59,951 bases of DNA from Chloroflexi bacterium HGW-Chloroflexi-10 (GTDB lineage Bacteria > Chloroflexota > Anaerolineae > Anaerolineales > Anaerolineaceae): positions 1 through 59,951 of the forward strand of contig PHBZ01000036.1 in NCBI GenBank assembly GCA_002840755.1, written 5' to 3'. Position 1 is the stretch's first letter. Every line of letters begins with the position of its first letter. A program made the position numbers and the translations under genes. The notes beneath the pieces are model-generated. The model searched no databases. It worked only from the letters and a program-made list of their open reading frames with translations, and was not told the DNA's origin. Of this stretch, positions 33,756-42,304 are shown one piece after another.

Positions 33756-36458
33756 TTAATCCTCACCCAGCAGCGTAATCAGGCCACTGGAGCCGTCCAC
33801 ACGGATACGCTGACCATTCTTTAACCGCGTAGTCGCCTCTTGCACCCCAACCACCGCTGGGATGCCATACTCGCGTGCCACCACGGAGCCGTGGGTCATC
33901 ATGCCGCCCACTTCCATCACCAGACCGCCCGCCGAGAGGAATAATGGTGTCCAGGCCGGGTCGGTTGCCGGGCAGACCAGGATCTCTCCCGGGGCTAAAT
34001 GATCCTTGTGCGGGTCCATAATGACGTGTACCACACCTTCCACTGTTCCAGCCGATACCGGCGCACCACTGAGCATATCAGCACCCAGCGCCACAGCCGG
34101 ACCTATGCCATCGAAGTAGGTGGTGCCGTCGCTCAACAATATGCGCGGAATGCGCCTGCGGGACTGCTCTTGCTGATAGGTCTGGCGGCGCTCCAAAATA
34201 AGCTGGGCTACATGCGGCAGTTGCCCATCCGCCAGTTGGCGCAGTTCCCACAGGTGCAGGAAGAACAAGTCGTCGCGCTGCGCCAGCACCCCCTGCGTCG
34301 CCATATTTTGTCCAATCCGCAACAAGCCCTGGCGCAGTTCGTCTAAAAAACTGACGATGGCAAACTTGGGAGTCTCGCGCAAGCCGCCCAGTTCAAAAAC
34401 CCGCTCCGCCAGAAAACCAATCAGAACAGCGCGCAGCGGACGGTGTTTGCGTTTAAAAATCGCCACCAGTTCCTCTTTGGCATGCACTGCCTTTTCTCTT
34501 CCTTTGCGAAATGCGGTTTCGGGCGAACCGCTTTGCGGATCAATCTGCAGGTAGTTTTTTAGCATCTGCGTCACGTGGCTGGGGTCCTCATGCCAGCGCG
34601 TCCGGTAGAAGTCAATTTCACCCACGCCGCGCATGCCGTACAGTTTCAGGAATTGGGCAACCGCTTCCTGGGCTGCCGTTGGTAATTCTCCCGCCAGATA
34701 ATTCGCGGCCAGGCTGGTCGCTTCGCTTTGCAGAAACACTGCTTTAGACGGCGCATCGGATCGAATGCTGCTGGCGACCGACCAGAGCATCAGGTCCATT
34801 TCCGTAGTCACGTTATGTGCCAGGCCGCGGGTCAGTTCATAAGGCAAGTCCTTGCACTCCGGGTCTCTCTCCGCCAACCGGATAATCATCTGGATGGGAA
34901 TCTGCCCGGCAATCACTCCTGGCAGCAGGTGCGGCAGCAGCATGGAAGGCCCCATCAACGCAGTTTCTTCCATCAAATCCAGCAGACCAGTCAGGTTGTC
35001 CGTTTTCCGGCTCTTTTCCCGGGTTTGCGCTACAATGGTCTCAATCGCTGCGGAAAGGCGTTGGCGCCCTTTGGCCGGCCGCCGCAGGTTGAAAATCACA
35101 TTACGCAGCACCGGCCAGAAGCCTTTCAGAATCCGGAAACGCTTTTTCAGGCTCATCTTCTGCGGAATAATCGCAAGCTGTGGATTTTTGTACAATTCAT
35201 GTATCACACTCGAACTGACCGGGTCAATCGCCTCGATAAACATACCCGCAATCTTGCGCCCAAGCGGATTGCGCACCAGACTGGTGATATTGACGAACAG
35301 GCGCATGCTTGCTTCCTTAAAGATATTCTGGCCGCGCACTGTGGTGACTGCGCCAAACTGCCGGCCCAGCCCCACCACCAGGCTGGTAAATACATCCTGG
35401 CCCAGTGGCGAGTACGGTTCCAGCATGCCCTGCCAGGCCGCAAAGGAAAAGAATACCTCCAGCGGCAGAGCAGAGACCCCTTCCGGCAGCGGGAAAAGCG
35501 AGGTGATCGCCCGCGATTGCAACACAAACAGGCGTCCGTCCGCCCAGGCCCATTCCATATCCTGTGGAGCGCCGAAGAAATCTGCCGAGCGCTTCCCCAG
35601 CCGGGCTAGTTCTACAATTTGCGCATCCGGCAAGGCCTGCAAAGCGCCCGAATCTTCGCTGAGTGTCTGCGTCCCGCCGCCCGCCAGACCGCGAATAGAA
35701 AGCGCCTTAGCGCCCAGCGTCCGTTTTACAATCTGTTCCGTGCTGTCCTTCTGCTGCACGCCCATCTCCACCACATAGTGATCCGGCTCCACCATCCCGG
35801 AAACCAGCGCTTCTCCCAACCCCAGTGTCGCGTCAATCACCGTCTGCGTGCGTTTCCCGCTCAGTGGGTTTGCGGTAAACAGCACCCCGGAGGCCTCGCT
35901 GTTGACCATCTGCTGAACAACGACCGCCAGAGCGATGTCCTCGTTGGGGATGGCGTTACGCATACGATAGCCGATGGCGCGCGCCGTCCACAGGCTGGCC
36001 CAGCAGCGCAAAACCGCCTGCACTACTTGTGTTTCACCCACCACATTCAGGTAGGTATCCTGTTGGCCGGCAAAAGACAGGGTCGGCAGATCTTCCGCGG
36101 TAGCCGAGGAACGCACCGCCACGGCTGCCGCTGTGGAAACACTCAATTGGGCATAAGCTGCCCGAATTTCCGCGGCGATTTCCTGCGGCACCGTACAATC
36201 CTCAAACAGCTTGCGAATGGCCGCAGAAGCAGCATCCAATTCCTGCGGGTCTTCGGCATGCAAATCGCCGGTTAACTGCATGATCTGCGTCTGCAAGCGG
36301 TTGGCTTCCACAAAATGCAGATAGGCCGGTGTGGTAACACAGAATCCGCCAGGCACCGGCAGCCCCGCCTGGAACAAAGCGCCCAGGTTGGCGCCCTTAC
36401 CCCCGGCCAATGCCAGATCACTGCGGTTTAATTCATTGAGGTTTTTTATATATTGCAT
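33756..36458 (-). CDS. PEP-synthase/rifampin-phosphotransferase-like enzyme
   Basis: The start at 36458 follows GGAGAC and gives 900 residues. N-terminal ATP-grasp domain: GGKGANLGALFQAGLPVPGG, AVRSSATAEDLPTLSFAGQQ, DATLGLGEALVSGMVEPD and MEWAWADGRLFVLQSRA near residue 315. A long helical middle domain follows, then a C-terminal phosphohistidine domain with GGMMTHGSVVAREYGIPAVV (His about 856). There is no C-terminal TIM barrel as in true PEP synthase. This ATP-grasp/middle/His order is that of rifampin phosphotransferase. It overlaps the MFS gene by 13 bp. Substrate unproven. Confidence 0.85.
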   Translation of the reverse strand: MQYIKNLNELNRSDLALAGGKGANLGALFQAGLPVPGGFCVTTPAYLHFVEANRLQTQIMQLTGDLHAEDPQELDAASAAIRKLFEDCTVPQEIAAEIRAAYAQLSVSTAAAVAVRSSATAEDLPTLSFAGQQDTYLNVVGETQVVQAVLRCWASLWTARAIGYRMRNAIPNEDIALAVVVQQMVNSEASGVLFTANPLSGKRTQTVIDATLGLGEALVSGMVEPDHYVVEMGVQQKDSTEQIVKRTLGAKALSIRGLAGGGTQTLSEDSGALQALPDAQIVELARLGKRSADFFGAPQDMEWAWADGRLFVLQSRAITSLFPLPEGVSALPLEVFFSFAAWQGMLEPYSPLGQDVFTSLVVGLGRQFGAVTTVRGQNIFKEASMRLFVNITSLVRNPLGRKIAGMFIEAIDPVSSSVIHELYKNPQLAIIPQKMSLKKRFRILKGFWPVLRNVIFNLRRPAKGRQRLSAAIETIVAQTREKSRKTDNLTGLLDLMEETALMGPSMLLPHLLPGVIAGQIPIQMIIRLAERDPECKDLPYELTRGLAHNVTTEMDLMLWSVASSIRSDAPSKAVFLQSEATSLAANYLAGELPTAAQEAVAQFLKLYGMRGVGEIDFYRTRWHEDPSHVTQMLKNYLQIDPQSGSPETAFRKGREKAVHAKEELVAIFKRKHRPLRAVLIGFLAERVFELGGLRETPKFAIVSFLDELRQGLLRIGQNMATQGVLAQRDDLFFLHLWELRQLADGQLPHVAQLILERRQTYQQEQSRRRIPRILLSDGTTYFDGIGPAVALGADMLSGAPVSAGTVEGVVHVIMDPHKDHLAPGEILVCPATDPAWTPLFLSAGGLVMEVGGMMTHGSVVAREYGIPAVVGVQEATTRLKNGQRIRVDGSSGLITLLGED

Positions 36459-37696
36459 GGTTGTCTCCAGTGTACATCGATTTTTTTTACTAAATACAGA
36501 ATCACCAGGGCGGTTATCAGCACAGCCGCCCCGGCCCCGGCCAACACCACCGTTGTCCCCAGCCAACCAGCCAATACCCCGGCCAAACCGGCGGCGGCAA
36601 AGGTGACGCTGCCCATTACCGTCTGTGAGAGCCCCAGAATGCGCCCGCGCAGCCGGTCAGGCGTCTTTTGCAGGGTGGTCTGGGCATTCACCTGGACGTT
36701 CACAAAGCCAAAACCCAATCCAAAACCGGCCGCCATCACCATCCCCAACTGGTTGGATAGCGCCATCACCAGCATGGCGCCGCCGCCCAGCGCCGCCCCA
36801 CAGGCCGCCAGCATCGAACGGTTGAAGCGTTTGCCCACTATGGGTGATAACACAGCGCCGCATAGCATCCCCGCTCCGGTAACCGACATGACCCATCCAA
36901 AGTCGCCCGCGCTGCCGCCCAGGTTTTCCCGCACCAGGATCACGCCCAATGCCGAGAGCGCGGCGATCAACAGCGCTGCCGTGCCGATCAGCAGCAGAGA
37001 GTAACGGATCTCAGGGTCAGCGCGTACCACCGCCATGCCTTCACGCCAATCACCGCCCAGGCTGCCCCCGGTTTGGGCGGAGCGTTTTTGCGGAATGCTC
37101 AGTAAACTGACGGCAATCGCCGGAACCAGAAAGGTCAGCGCATCCACCCGGTAGGCTGTCTCCATCCCATACCGGTCAATAATCCAGCCGCCCAGCGCCG
37201 GGCCAATCGCAATCGCGCCTACAAATGCAGCCGCAAACAGGGAGTTAGCCGCCAGAAGCGCCTTTTCGGGCACCAGTTCCGGGATACAGGCAGAGCGCGC
37301 CGGGATAAAGAATTGGCTGACAATCGCCATCACAAAATAAATGCCGTACACCAGAAACAATTCTTTGGTGAGCGGTATCGCCAATACCAGTATAAACAAA
37401 ATCAGGTTGGAAAGCACCATTACCCATTTGCGTGACCAGCGGTCCACAAATACGCCGGCCAGGGTGCCCAGCAGCAGCGCCGGCACTGCCTTGATCAGCG
37501 CCAGTACACTCACTGCGCTGGCCGAGCCGCTCCAGTCGTACACCATGTTGATCAACGCAATCATCAGGATGCGGTCGCCAATCAGCGAAACCGCCTCACT
37601 CAGCCACAACACGCAGAAAGCCGGGCTGTTCAGTACGCTGATCCGGGCAGAGCGGGGTTTGAGTATAAATTGTTTGTTCGAGGGTTGCTTCAGCAT
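36446..37696 (-). CDS. MFS exporter
   Basis: The start at 37696 follows GGGAATATT; a longer frame runs into the TetR region and is rejected. The 416-residue protein has 12 membrane helices. The loop after helix 2 reads AGVFVDRWSRKWVM, the MFS motif A region, and FFIPARSACIPELVPEKALL is typical of the EntS/MdtG-like drug exporters. It lies between the TetR gene and the phosphotransferase gene, and one of two shared operators lies directly upstream, so export is probably induced together with modification. Confidence 0.87.
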   Translation of the reverse strand: MLKQPSNKQFILKPRSARISVLNSPAFCVLWLSEAVSLIGDRILMIALINMVYDWSGSASAVSVLALIKAVPALLLGTLAGVFVDRWSRKWVMVLSNLILFILVLAIPLTKELFLVYGIYFVMAIVSQFFIPARSACIPELVPEKALLAANSLFAAAFVGAIAIGPALGGWIIDRYGMETAYRVDALTFLVPAIAVSLLSIPQKRSAQTGGSLGGDWREGMAVVRADPEIRYSLLLIGTAALLIAALSALGVILVRENLGGSAGDFGWVMSVTGAGMLCGAVLSPIVGKRFNRSMLAACGAALGGGAMLVMALSNQLGMVMAAGFGLGFGFVNVQVNAQTTLQKTPDRLRGRILGLSQTVMGSVTFAAAGLAGVLAGWLGTTVVLAGAGAAVLITALVILYLVKKIDVHWRQPCNI

Positions 37697-37708
37697 AATA
37701 TTCCCATA

Positions 37709-37727
37709 GACCGACCGTTCGGTCGGG
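37709..37727. promoter_or_regulatory. TetR operator upstream of MFS gene
   Basis: CCGACCG and CGGTCGG flank TT (37711-37726), the same half-site as in the operator at 38344-38359. It sits 15 bp before the MFS start codon, where a bound repressor would block transcription or early elongation. Confidence 0.7.
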
Positions 37728-37745
37728 TTTGAAATTAAAAAAATA

Positions 37746-38333
37746 TTATTTCGTTTCCGGCAGGGCATTAATCCCATGAAAGAAAATATCCAGCAGGCGG
37801 GCTGCCGCTTTTTCCGGGGTCTCCGGCCGTTTGCCAATCAGGTAATACATGGCAAAATTTCCCTGGATCAGGTTCATAAACACCAGGGCGGTATCTTTGG
37901 GGTCCACCGCCCGAAATATCTTTTCCTCCATCCCTTTTTGAAAGGCTTCTTCCAGCAAAGCCGAATATTGGGTGAAGAAAAACGTAAAATTGGATAGCAT
38001 TTTCTCGCGTGAAGTGGGCACTTCCCGCCGGGCAATCTGCAGCAGGTCTGCCGACTCGTATAAAAATTGCAGGGTCACTTCAGCCGCCACTGTGATGCGC
38101 CGGCGCGGTTCGCTTTCCGCCTGAATGATTCCATAAGATTGGTGCATTTTAGCAAGGTTGCCGTCGATCAGCGTCTTAAAAATCGTTTCTTTGTCCTGAA
38201 AATGGTGATAAATGGTAGCCTTGCCAATCCCGGCTTCTTCGGCAATCTCGCGCATCGAAGTCGCCGTGTATCCCTTGCGGATAAACAGGCGTTTGGCAGC
38301 TTGCAGAATTTTGGTGTAAGTTTCGTTCGTCAC
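37746..38333 (-). CDS. TetR-family regulator
   Basis: The start is a GTG at 38333 with GGAGATG upstream; a longer ATG frame crosses the operator and is rejected. The 195-residue protein has the TetR DNA-binding domain (KILQAAKRLFIRKGYTATSM, REIAEEAGIGKATIYHHFQD). A helical ligand domain contains LLQIARREVPTSREKMLSNF, as in AcrR/FadR-type members. It is 49 bp upstream of the MFS gene and in the same direction. The effector is unknown, probably the compound exported or phosphorylated downstream. Confidence 0.9.
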   Translation of the reverse strand: MTNETYTKILQAAKRLFIRKGYTATSMREIAEEAGIGKATIYHHFQDKETIFKTLIDGNLAKMHQSYGIIQAESEPRRRITVAAEVTLQFLYESADLLQIARREVPTSREKMLSNFTFFFTQYSALLEEAFQKGMEEKIFRAVDPKDTALVFMNLIQGNFAMYYLIGKRPETPEKAAARLLDIFFHGINALPETK

Positions 38334-38343
38334 AGCATCTCCG

Positions 38344-38359
38344 GACCGACCGGTCGGTC
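38344..38359. promoter_or_regulatory. 16-bp palindromic TetR operator
   Basis: GACCGACCGGTCGGTC is a perfect palindrome 10 bp upstream of the tetR-type start codon, where it would allow autorepression. It shares its half-site with the operator at 37711-37726. Confidence 0.8.
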
Positions 38360-38548
38360 GATTAAATATCAGTATAAGCCAACCAAACAAAAAAATCAAG
38401 CCCCAAATTTTTTTTGGGCTATCCAATTTTTCTTCAATTATCCGGCTTTTTGCTACAATGATAGTTATACAATCCCTGTCGCTATTTTGAAGATCATCAG
38501 AAACAGGTTTTCAAGAATCCGGCTATACCAATAGAAAAGAGTCAAGCA

Positions 38549-39361
38549 ATGGCTGCTGTAAAAATGCTGAGTTTTAAAGATATTCAAACCGAAAACGTCC
38601 TCTATTTTGACACCGATTGGAAGGACGATTGTTATACCTTTTGTCTGGATCACAATATTGACCAGTTGCCCTCGATAGAGGACCCAACCAAAATCTATAT
38701 CCGCGATGAACAGATCCAAACTTTTCGTGTGGAAACGATTAAGCCGGAGCGAATAGTGGATCAGAATTTCAATATTTTCTCCCAGGGCATGTTGGAGCGC
38801 TTCCGCCTGCGTCCGCTGCTGCTGGTCTATTCCCATTCCGAACTCTCCGGCGTGGTTCATTTTTCGGATTACAACAAGCCAGTTGTCAGTATTTTTTTGT
38901 ATGAACTGTTTTTTTCCTACGAAAAAGCATTGCGCGCTATCCTGGTTTTGCGCGGCTTTGGCAACAAAGACATGCTTGAATTCTTAACCTATAAATCTTC
39001 TACTTCCCGTGGAAAAAAAAGCAAAAAATATTTTGCCGATAAAATCAGTAAAATCAAAATCCGCCTGGCAAAAAACGAAAAACTGCCCGCCATGCAAACC
39101 TTCGATTTCAAAGACCTGATGGAATTCTGCGTTTACAAAGAAATCGCCACCATCAGCTTTTCGGTGAATAAACTGCGCAATATGATCATGCACGCCCATG
39201 AACTGGTCAATATCGAAGACCCTTCCACCGATGAATATATCTATAATTTTGATTCCTTTGAGGAGTTCTTCAACCTGGTGGTGGAACTGCTGCACGACTA
39301 CAAAAAAGTCGTCAACCTGCTTGCCTTCATGAGCCAGGACCCATCCCTGCATAACGGATAG
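38549..39361 (+). CDS. CBS-like plus HEPN-like protein
   Basis: A 270-residue protein. Residues 87-115 (RPLLLVYSHSELSGVVHFSD) look like the second half of a CBS domain. The C-terminal half is helical and contains KLRNMIMHAHELV, where R210-N-x3-H215 fits the Rx4-6H motif of HEPN domains. HEPN proteins are frequently RNases in toxin-antitoxin or anti-phage systems, and CBS domains sense nucleotides. The combination is plausible as a nucleotide-gated RNase, but the domain calls are by eye and no antitoxin gene is adjacent. Confidence 0.55.
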   Translation: MAAVKMLSFKDIQTENVLYFDTDWKDDCYTFCLDHNIDQLPSIEDPTKIYIRDEQIQTFRVETIKPERIVDQNFNIFSQGMLERFRLRPLLLVYSHSELSGVVHFSDYNKPVVSIFLYELFFSYEKALRAILVLRGFGNKDMLEFLTYKSSTSRGKKSKKYFADKISKIKIRLAKNEKLPAMQTFDFKDLMEFCVYKEIATISFSVNKLRNMIMHAHELVNIEDPSTDEYIYNFDSFEEFFNLVVELLHDYKKVVNLLAFMSQDPSLHNG

Positions 39362-39486
39362 GTTATGGTCACAGGTGGGGCTGGTTAAGGGTAAAACACA
39401 AATAATGCTAAGAGTGGTTTTTATTTCTTAGCGCCTTAGCGGCTTGGTGTGAGGTATTTTTTTCGTATCTCTTCGTGGTTACCCTC

Positions 39487-39517
39487 TTGACTTGGAGTGC
39501 ACTCGAAGATATATACT
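39487..39517 (+). promoter_or_regulatory. MerR-type promoter with 19-bp spacer and operator
   Basis: TTGACT (39487-39492) and TATACT (39512-39517) are separated by 19 bp, the over-long spacing typical of MerR-activated promoters. The spacer holds CTTGGAGTGCACTCGAAG (39491-39508), a near-perfect dyad like those bound by aldehyde-responsive MerR proteins (AdhR/NmlR group). The iron alcohol dehydrogenase begins 101 bp downstream. No MerR gene lies in the window. Confidence 0.7.
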
Positions 39518-39618
39518 GTGTGTATGGGAAAACACCTGCAAATGAGGCGGCTTACTGCCGCAGGAAAGAAGCCCAACTGCTGAAAGCTGAAGCGGAATTA
39601 ACCCCTTAGGAGCAAATT

Positions 39619-40779
39619 ATGCAAAATTTTCGATTTTACAATCCCACCCAAATCTTATTTGGACAGGGACAGATTGAACATCTGGCCGTTGAGATTCTCA
39701 AACATGGGCGCAAAGTACTGTTTGTCTATGGCAAGGGCAGCATCAAAAAGACCGGCATATACGCCGAAGTGGTGCGCCAGTTAAACCAGCACGCCATACC
39801 TTTCGTCGAGTTGGGTGGGGTTGATCCCAATCCGCGTATTTCAACGGTGCGCCAGGGAGCGCAGTTGTGCCGCGAGCATCAGATCGATTTTATTCTCGCG
39901 GTAGGCGGCGGAAGCACCATCGACTGTTCCAAGGCCATCGCGGCCGCGGCGTTATACGATGGCGATCCCTGGGACTTCTGGTGCGGAAAAGCGACCATCC
40001 GGCACGCGCTGCCCATCGGCTCGGTGCTGACCCTCTCGGCCACCGGCTCAGAGATGAATTCAGGCACGGTCATTTCCAATGAGGAAACCCTGGAAAAGAC
40101 CGGCTCCGGCGGCGACGCCCTCTTCCCCCGTTTTTCGATCCTCGACCCTGCCTATACCTTTACCGTCCCTGCCGATCAGACAGCCGCCGGCGTGGTGGAT
40201 ATCATGACGCATGTGTATGAGTTCTATTTTTCGCGGGAGCAGTTTGCCACACTGACCGATTCAATCAGCGAAATGATCCTGAAAACCTGCATCCATTACG
40301 GCCCAATCGCCATTGCCGAACCGCAGAATTATGAGGCGCGCGCCAACCTGATGTGGGCCAGTTCTCTGGCGCTGAACGGCACCATCAAGGTCGGAAAATC
40401 ATTCGACGGCTTCAACCACCTGACTGAACATGCTCTCAGCGCCGTGTATGATATCACTCACGGTGTGGGGCTGGCCATTCTGGCCCCGTATTGGATGGAA
40501 TATGTTCTGGATGCGGAGACAGCCCCAGCCCTGGCCGCTTTTGCCCGTAATGTCTGGGATGTGAGCATTGCAGACAATTTCGAGGCGGCGCGTGAAGGCA
40601 TCCGCCGGACGCGCCAGTTCTACACGTCCATGGGAATGCCGCAGCGCCTCGGTCAGGTGGGCATCGGGGCGGATCGCCTGGATGAAATCGTCGAAAAAGC
40701 GGTCGGCACCCGTACGATTGGCAGCCTGAAACCGCTGACCCCGGCAGATATCCACCGGATTCTGGTCTTGGCGCTCTGA
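39619..40779 (+). CDS. Iron-containing alcohol dehydrogenase (BdhA/YqhD-like)
   Basis: A 386-residue group III alcohol dehydrogenase. The NAD(P)-binding GGGST is at residues 96-100. Metal ligands fit D194 and H198 (VDIMTHVYE), H267 (FNHLTEH) and H281 (DITHGVG). AGGAG precedes the ATG. These enzymes reduce aldehydes to alcohols, often with NADPH. A MerR-type promoter upstream suggests induction by aldehydes or another electrophile. A strong bidirectional terminator follows. Confidence 0.92.
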   Translation: MQNFRFYNPTQILFGQGQIEHLAVEILKHGRKVLFVYGKGSIKKTGIYAEVVRQLNQHAIPFVELGGVDPNPRISTVRQGAQLCREHQIDFILAVGGGSTIDCSKAIAAAALYDGDPWDFWCGKATIRHALPIGSVLTLSATGSEMNSGTVISNEETLEKTGSGGDALFPRFSILDPAYTFTVPADQTAAGVVDIMTHVYEFYFSREQFATLTDSISEMILKTCIHYGPIAIAEPQNYEARANLMWASSLALNGTIKVGKSFDGFNHLTEHALSAVYDITHGVGLAILAPYWMEYVLDAETAPALAAFARNVWDVSIADNFEAAREGIRRTRQFYTSMGMPQRLGQVGIGADRLDEIVEKAVGTRTIGSLKPLTPADIHRILVLAL

Positions 40780-40785
40780 ACGAAT

Positions 40786-40819
40786 AAAAAGCCCTGGCAG
40801 AAAATTGCCAGGGCTTTTT
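40786..40819. terminator. Bidirectional intrinsic terminator
   Basis: A 14-bp stem (AAAAAGCCCTGGCA with its complement) encloses a 6-nt loop. A T-run follows on both strands, so it serves the alcohol dehydrogenase and the convergent MFS gene. Confidence 0.92.
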
Positions 40820-40827
40820 TTATTTCT

Positions 40828-42060
40828 CTAATCCGCTGTTTGTACCGCGGGTTCCATCTTCACCGCTGTCTTCATCGAATACTGGTACAACGCCAGCAGC
40901 AGCACGGCAAAAATCACCATGCATACCGGCACCACTTCCAGCGAAATGCGCCGCGCCAGAACCCCCACAAAACCCGGGATCAGTGAACCGCCCAGCCCGG
41001 CCGCCGCAATCTGCATGCCGATGGTGTTGGCAGCAAATCGGGCTCCCACCCGGCTGCTCGTACCCGAAACCAAACCGGGGAAGATCGGCGCCACGGCAAA
41101 ACCGCAGATCGCCACGCCAATCAGGCTGACGGTGCTGCTCGGGTTCCACCACAACAGCACAGCCCCAACCAACGCCAACACCAGGCTGCCGCGGATCAGG
41201 GTATTCAGGCTGATCTTCCTGGTGTACAACCCGGCCAGGATCCGCCCAACCGTGAACATACCCCAGTAACTGCCCGCCACCAGGCCGGCCGTTGCCGGCG
41301 CCACCCCGCGCGATTCGGTCAGCAGGGTATATGCCCAGCTTCCCAGCGTGATCTCAGTGCCGGTATAAATGAAGAACAATAACAAACTCACCCAAACCGG
41401 CGCCTGGCGTAATGTCTCACCCAGCGGGGTCTTGTAATCCGTTAAACGCTTTTCTGAATCCTTATCCGCCGCCGCTTTCTCGCGCCGCCACATGCGGATG
41501 GTAAAGGCAAAACAAACTGCCAGACAAAGCTGCGCGGCCCCCACCACCACGTAGCCCCAGCGCCAGGTCTGGAAAAAATTCAAACCGCTGGTCATAATAA
41601 TTGGACCCAAAGTAACCCCAACCCCAAAACTGGCATGCAGCCACTGCATCAGCCCTTCGCTAAAATTGGCCGCCACATACGTATTGATTCCGGCATCAAT
41701 TGCGCCGGCGCCCAATCCGGAAAACACACCCAACACCACAATCATCCCCCAGCCTGGCGCCAGGGTGTACCCCAGCAAAGCCGCGCCGGTGGTTGCGCAG
41801 CTGGCAGCCAGCAAACCGCCCACACCCATCTTCGCAATAATCCGCCCGCTGAAGAAACTCGAGGTAAAGTAGCCGCACATCGAAGCCACCAGCAGCATCC
41901 CCAGCGCATCCAGCGGAATGCCAAAGCCGGCGCGCATGGTTGGCCATGCCACGCCTAACAATCCATCCGGCAATCCCAATGAAATAAAGCCAATATAGAC
42001 CAGTAAAATCATGCCGATTTTCGTATTTGCTTTTGCTTTTGTGTGGGTTGCAGTTTCCAT
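40828..42060 (-). CDS. MFS transporter (FucP/sugar-like group)
   Basis: A 410-residue protein with 12 membrane helices. GLPDGLLGVAWPTMRAGFGI and the GRIIAKMGVGGLLA loop place it with the MFS group that includes sugar and nitrate/nitrite-like permeases. It contains no exporter-type motif C that I can identify. Convergent with the alcohol dehydrogenase and apparently monocistronic. The transported compound is unknown. Confidence 0.82.
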   Translation of the reverse strand: METATHTKAKANTKIGMILLVYIGFISLGLPDGLLGVAWPTMRAGFGIPLDALGMLLVASMCGYFTSSFFSGRIIAKMGVGGLLAASCATTGAALLGYTLAPGWGMIVVLGVFSGLGAGAIDAGINTYVAANFSEGLMQWLHASFGVGVTLGPIIMTSGLNFFQTWRWGYVVVGAAQLCLAVCFAFTIRMWRREKAAADKDSEKRLTDYKTPLGETLRQAPVWVSLLLFFIYTGTEITLGSWAYTLLTESRGVAPATAGLVAGSYWGMFTVGRILAGLYTRKISLNTLIRGSLVLALVGAVLLWWNPSSTVSLIGVAICGFAVAPIFPGLVSGTSSRVGARFAANTIGMQIAAAGLGGSLIPGFVGVLARRISLEVVPVCMVIFAVLLLALYQYSMKTAVKMEPAVQTAD

Positions 42061-42220
42061 ATTGTTCCTATCTTTAAATAATGCCGCAGGGTTGTAGAGA
42101 ACTCGCTAAAAATCAATTACGCCAAGTATAGCACAACTGACACGTGTTACCCCTGGCCGAATTGCCAGTTTATCTTTACATTTCCATACGAATGTATGTT
42201 TTATTTCCCACAAGCAAAAT

Positions 42221-42253
42221 GCCATCCCACGAGGAATAACCTCGTGGGATGGC
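42221..42253 (-). terminator. Intrinsic terminator of the CatE-like gene
   Basis: GCCATCCCACGAGG and its complement form a 14-bp stem around a 5-nt loop. Read on the minus strand it is followed by ATTTT, about 50 bp past the VOC gene stop. The plus strand side lacks a T-run. Confidence 0.85.
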
Positions 42254-42304
42254 GTCTGCCTTCCTTAAAAGAAGCGGTCAGCTTTCTGGTTTTTAGGGTA
42301 TGCC

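Noticed and set aside
34728..35778. Long plus-strand frames inside the phosphotransferase gene
   Set aside because: They are antisense shadows of a GC-rich gene with unmistakable ATP-grasp and phosphohistidine motifs on the other strand.
33756..36458. Plain phosphoenolpyruvate synthase
   Set aside because: The phosphohistidine domain is at the very C-terminus and the PEP-binding barrel that ends true PEP synthase is missing.
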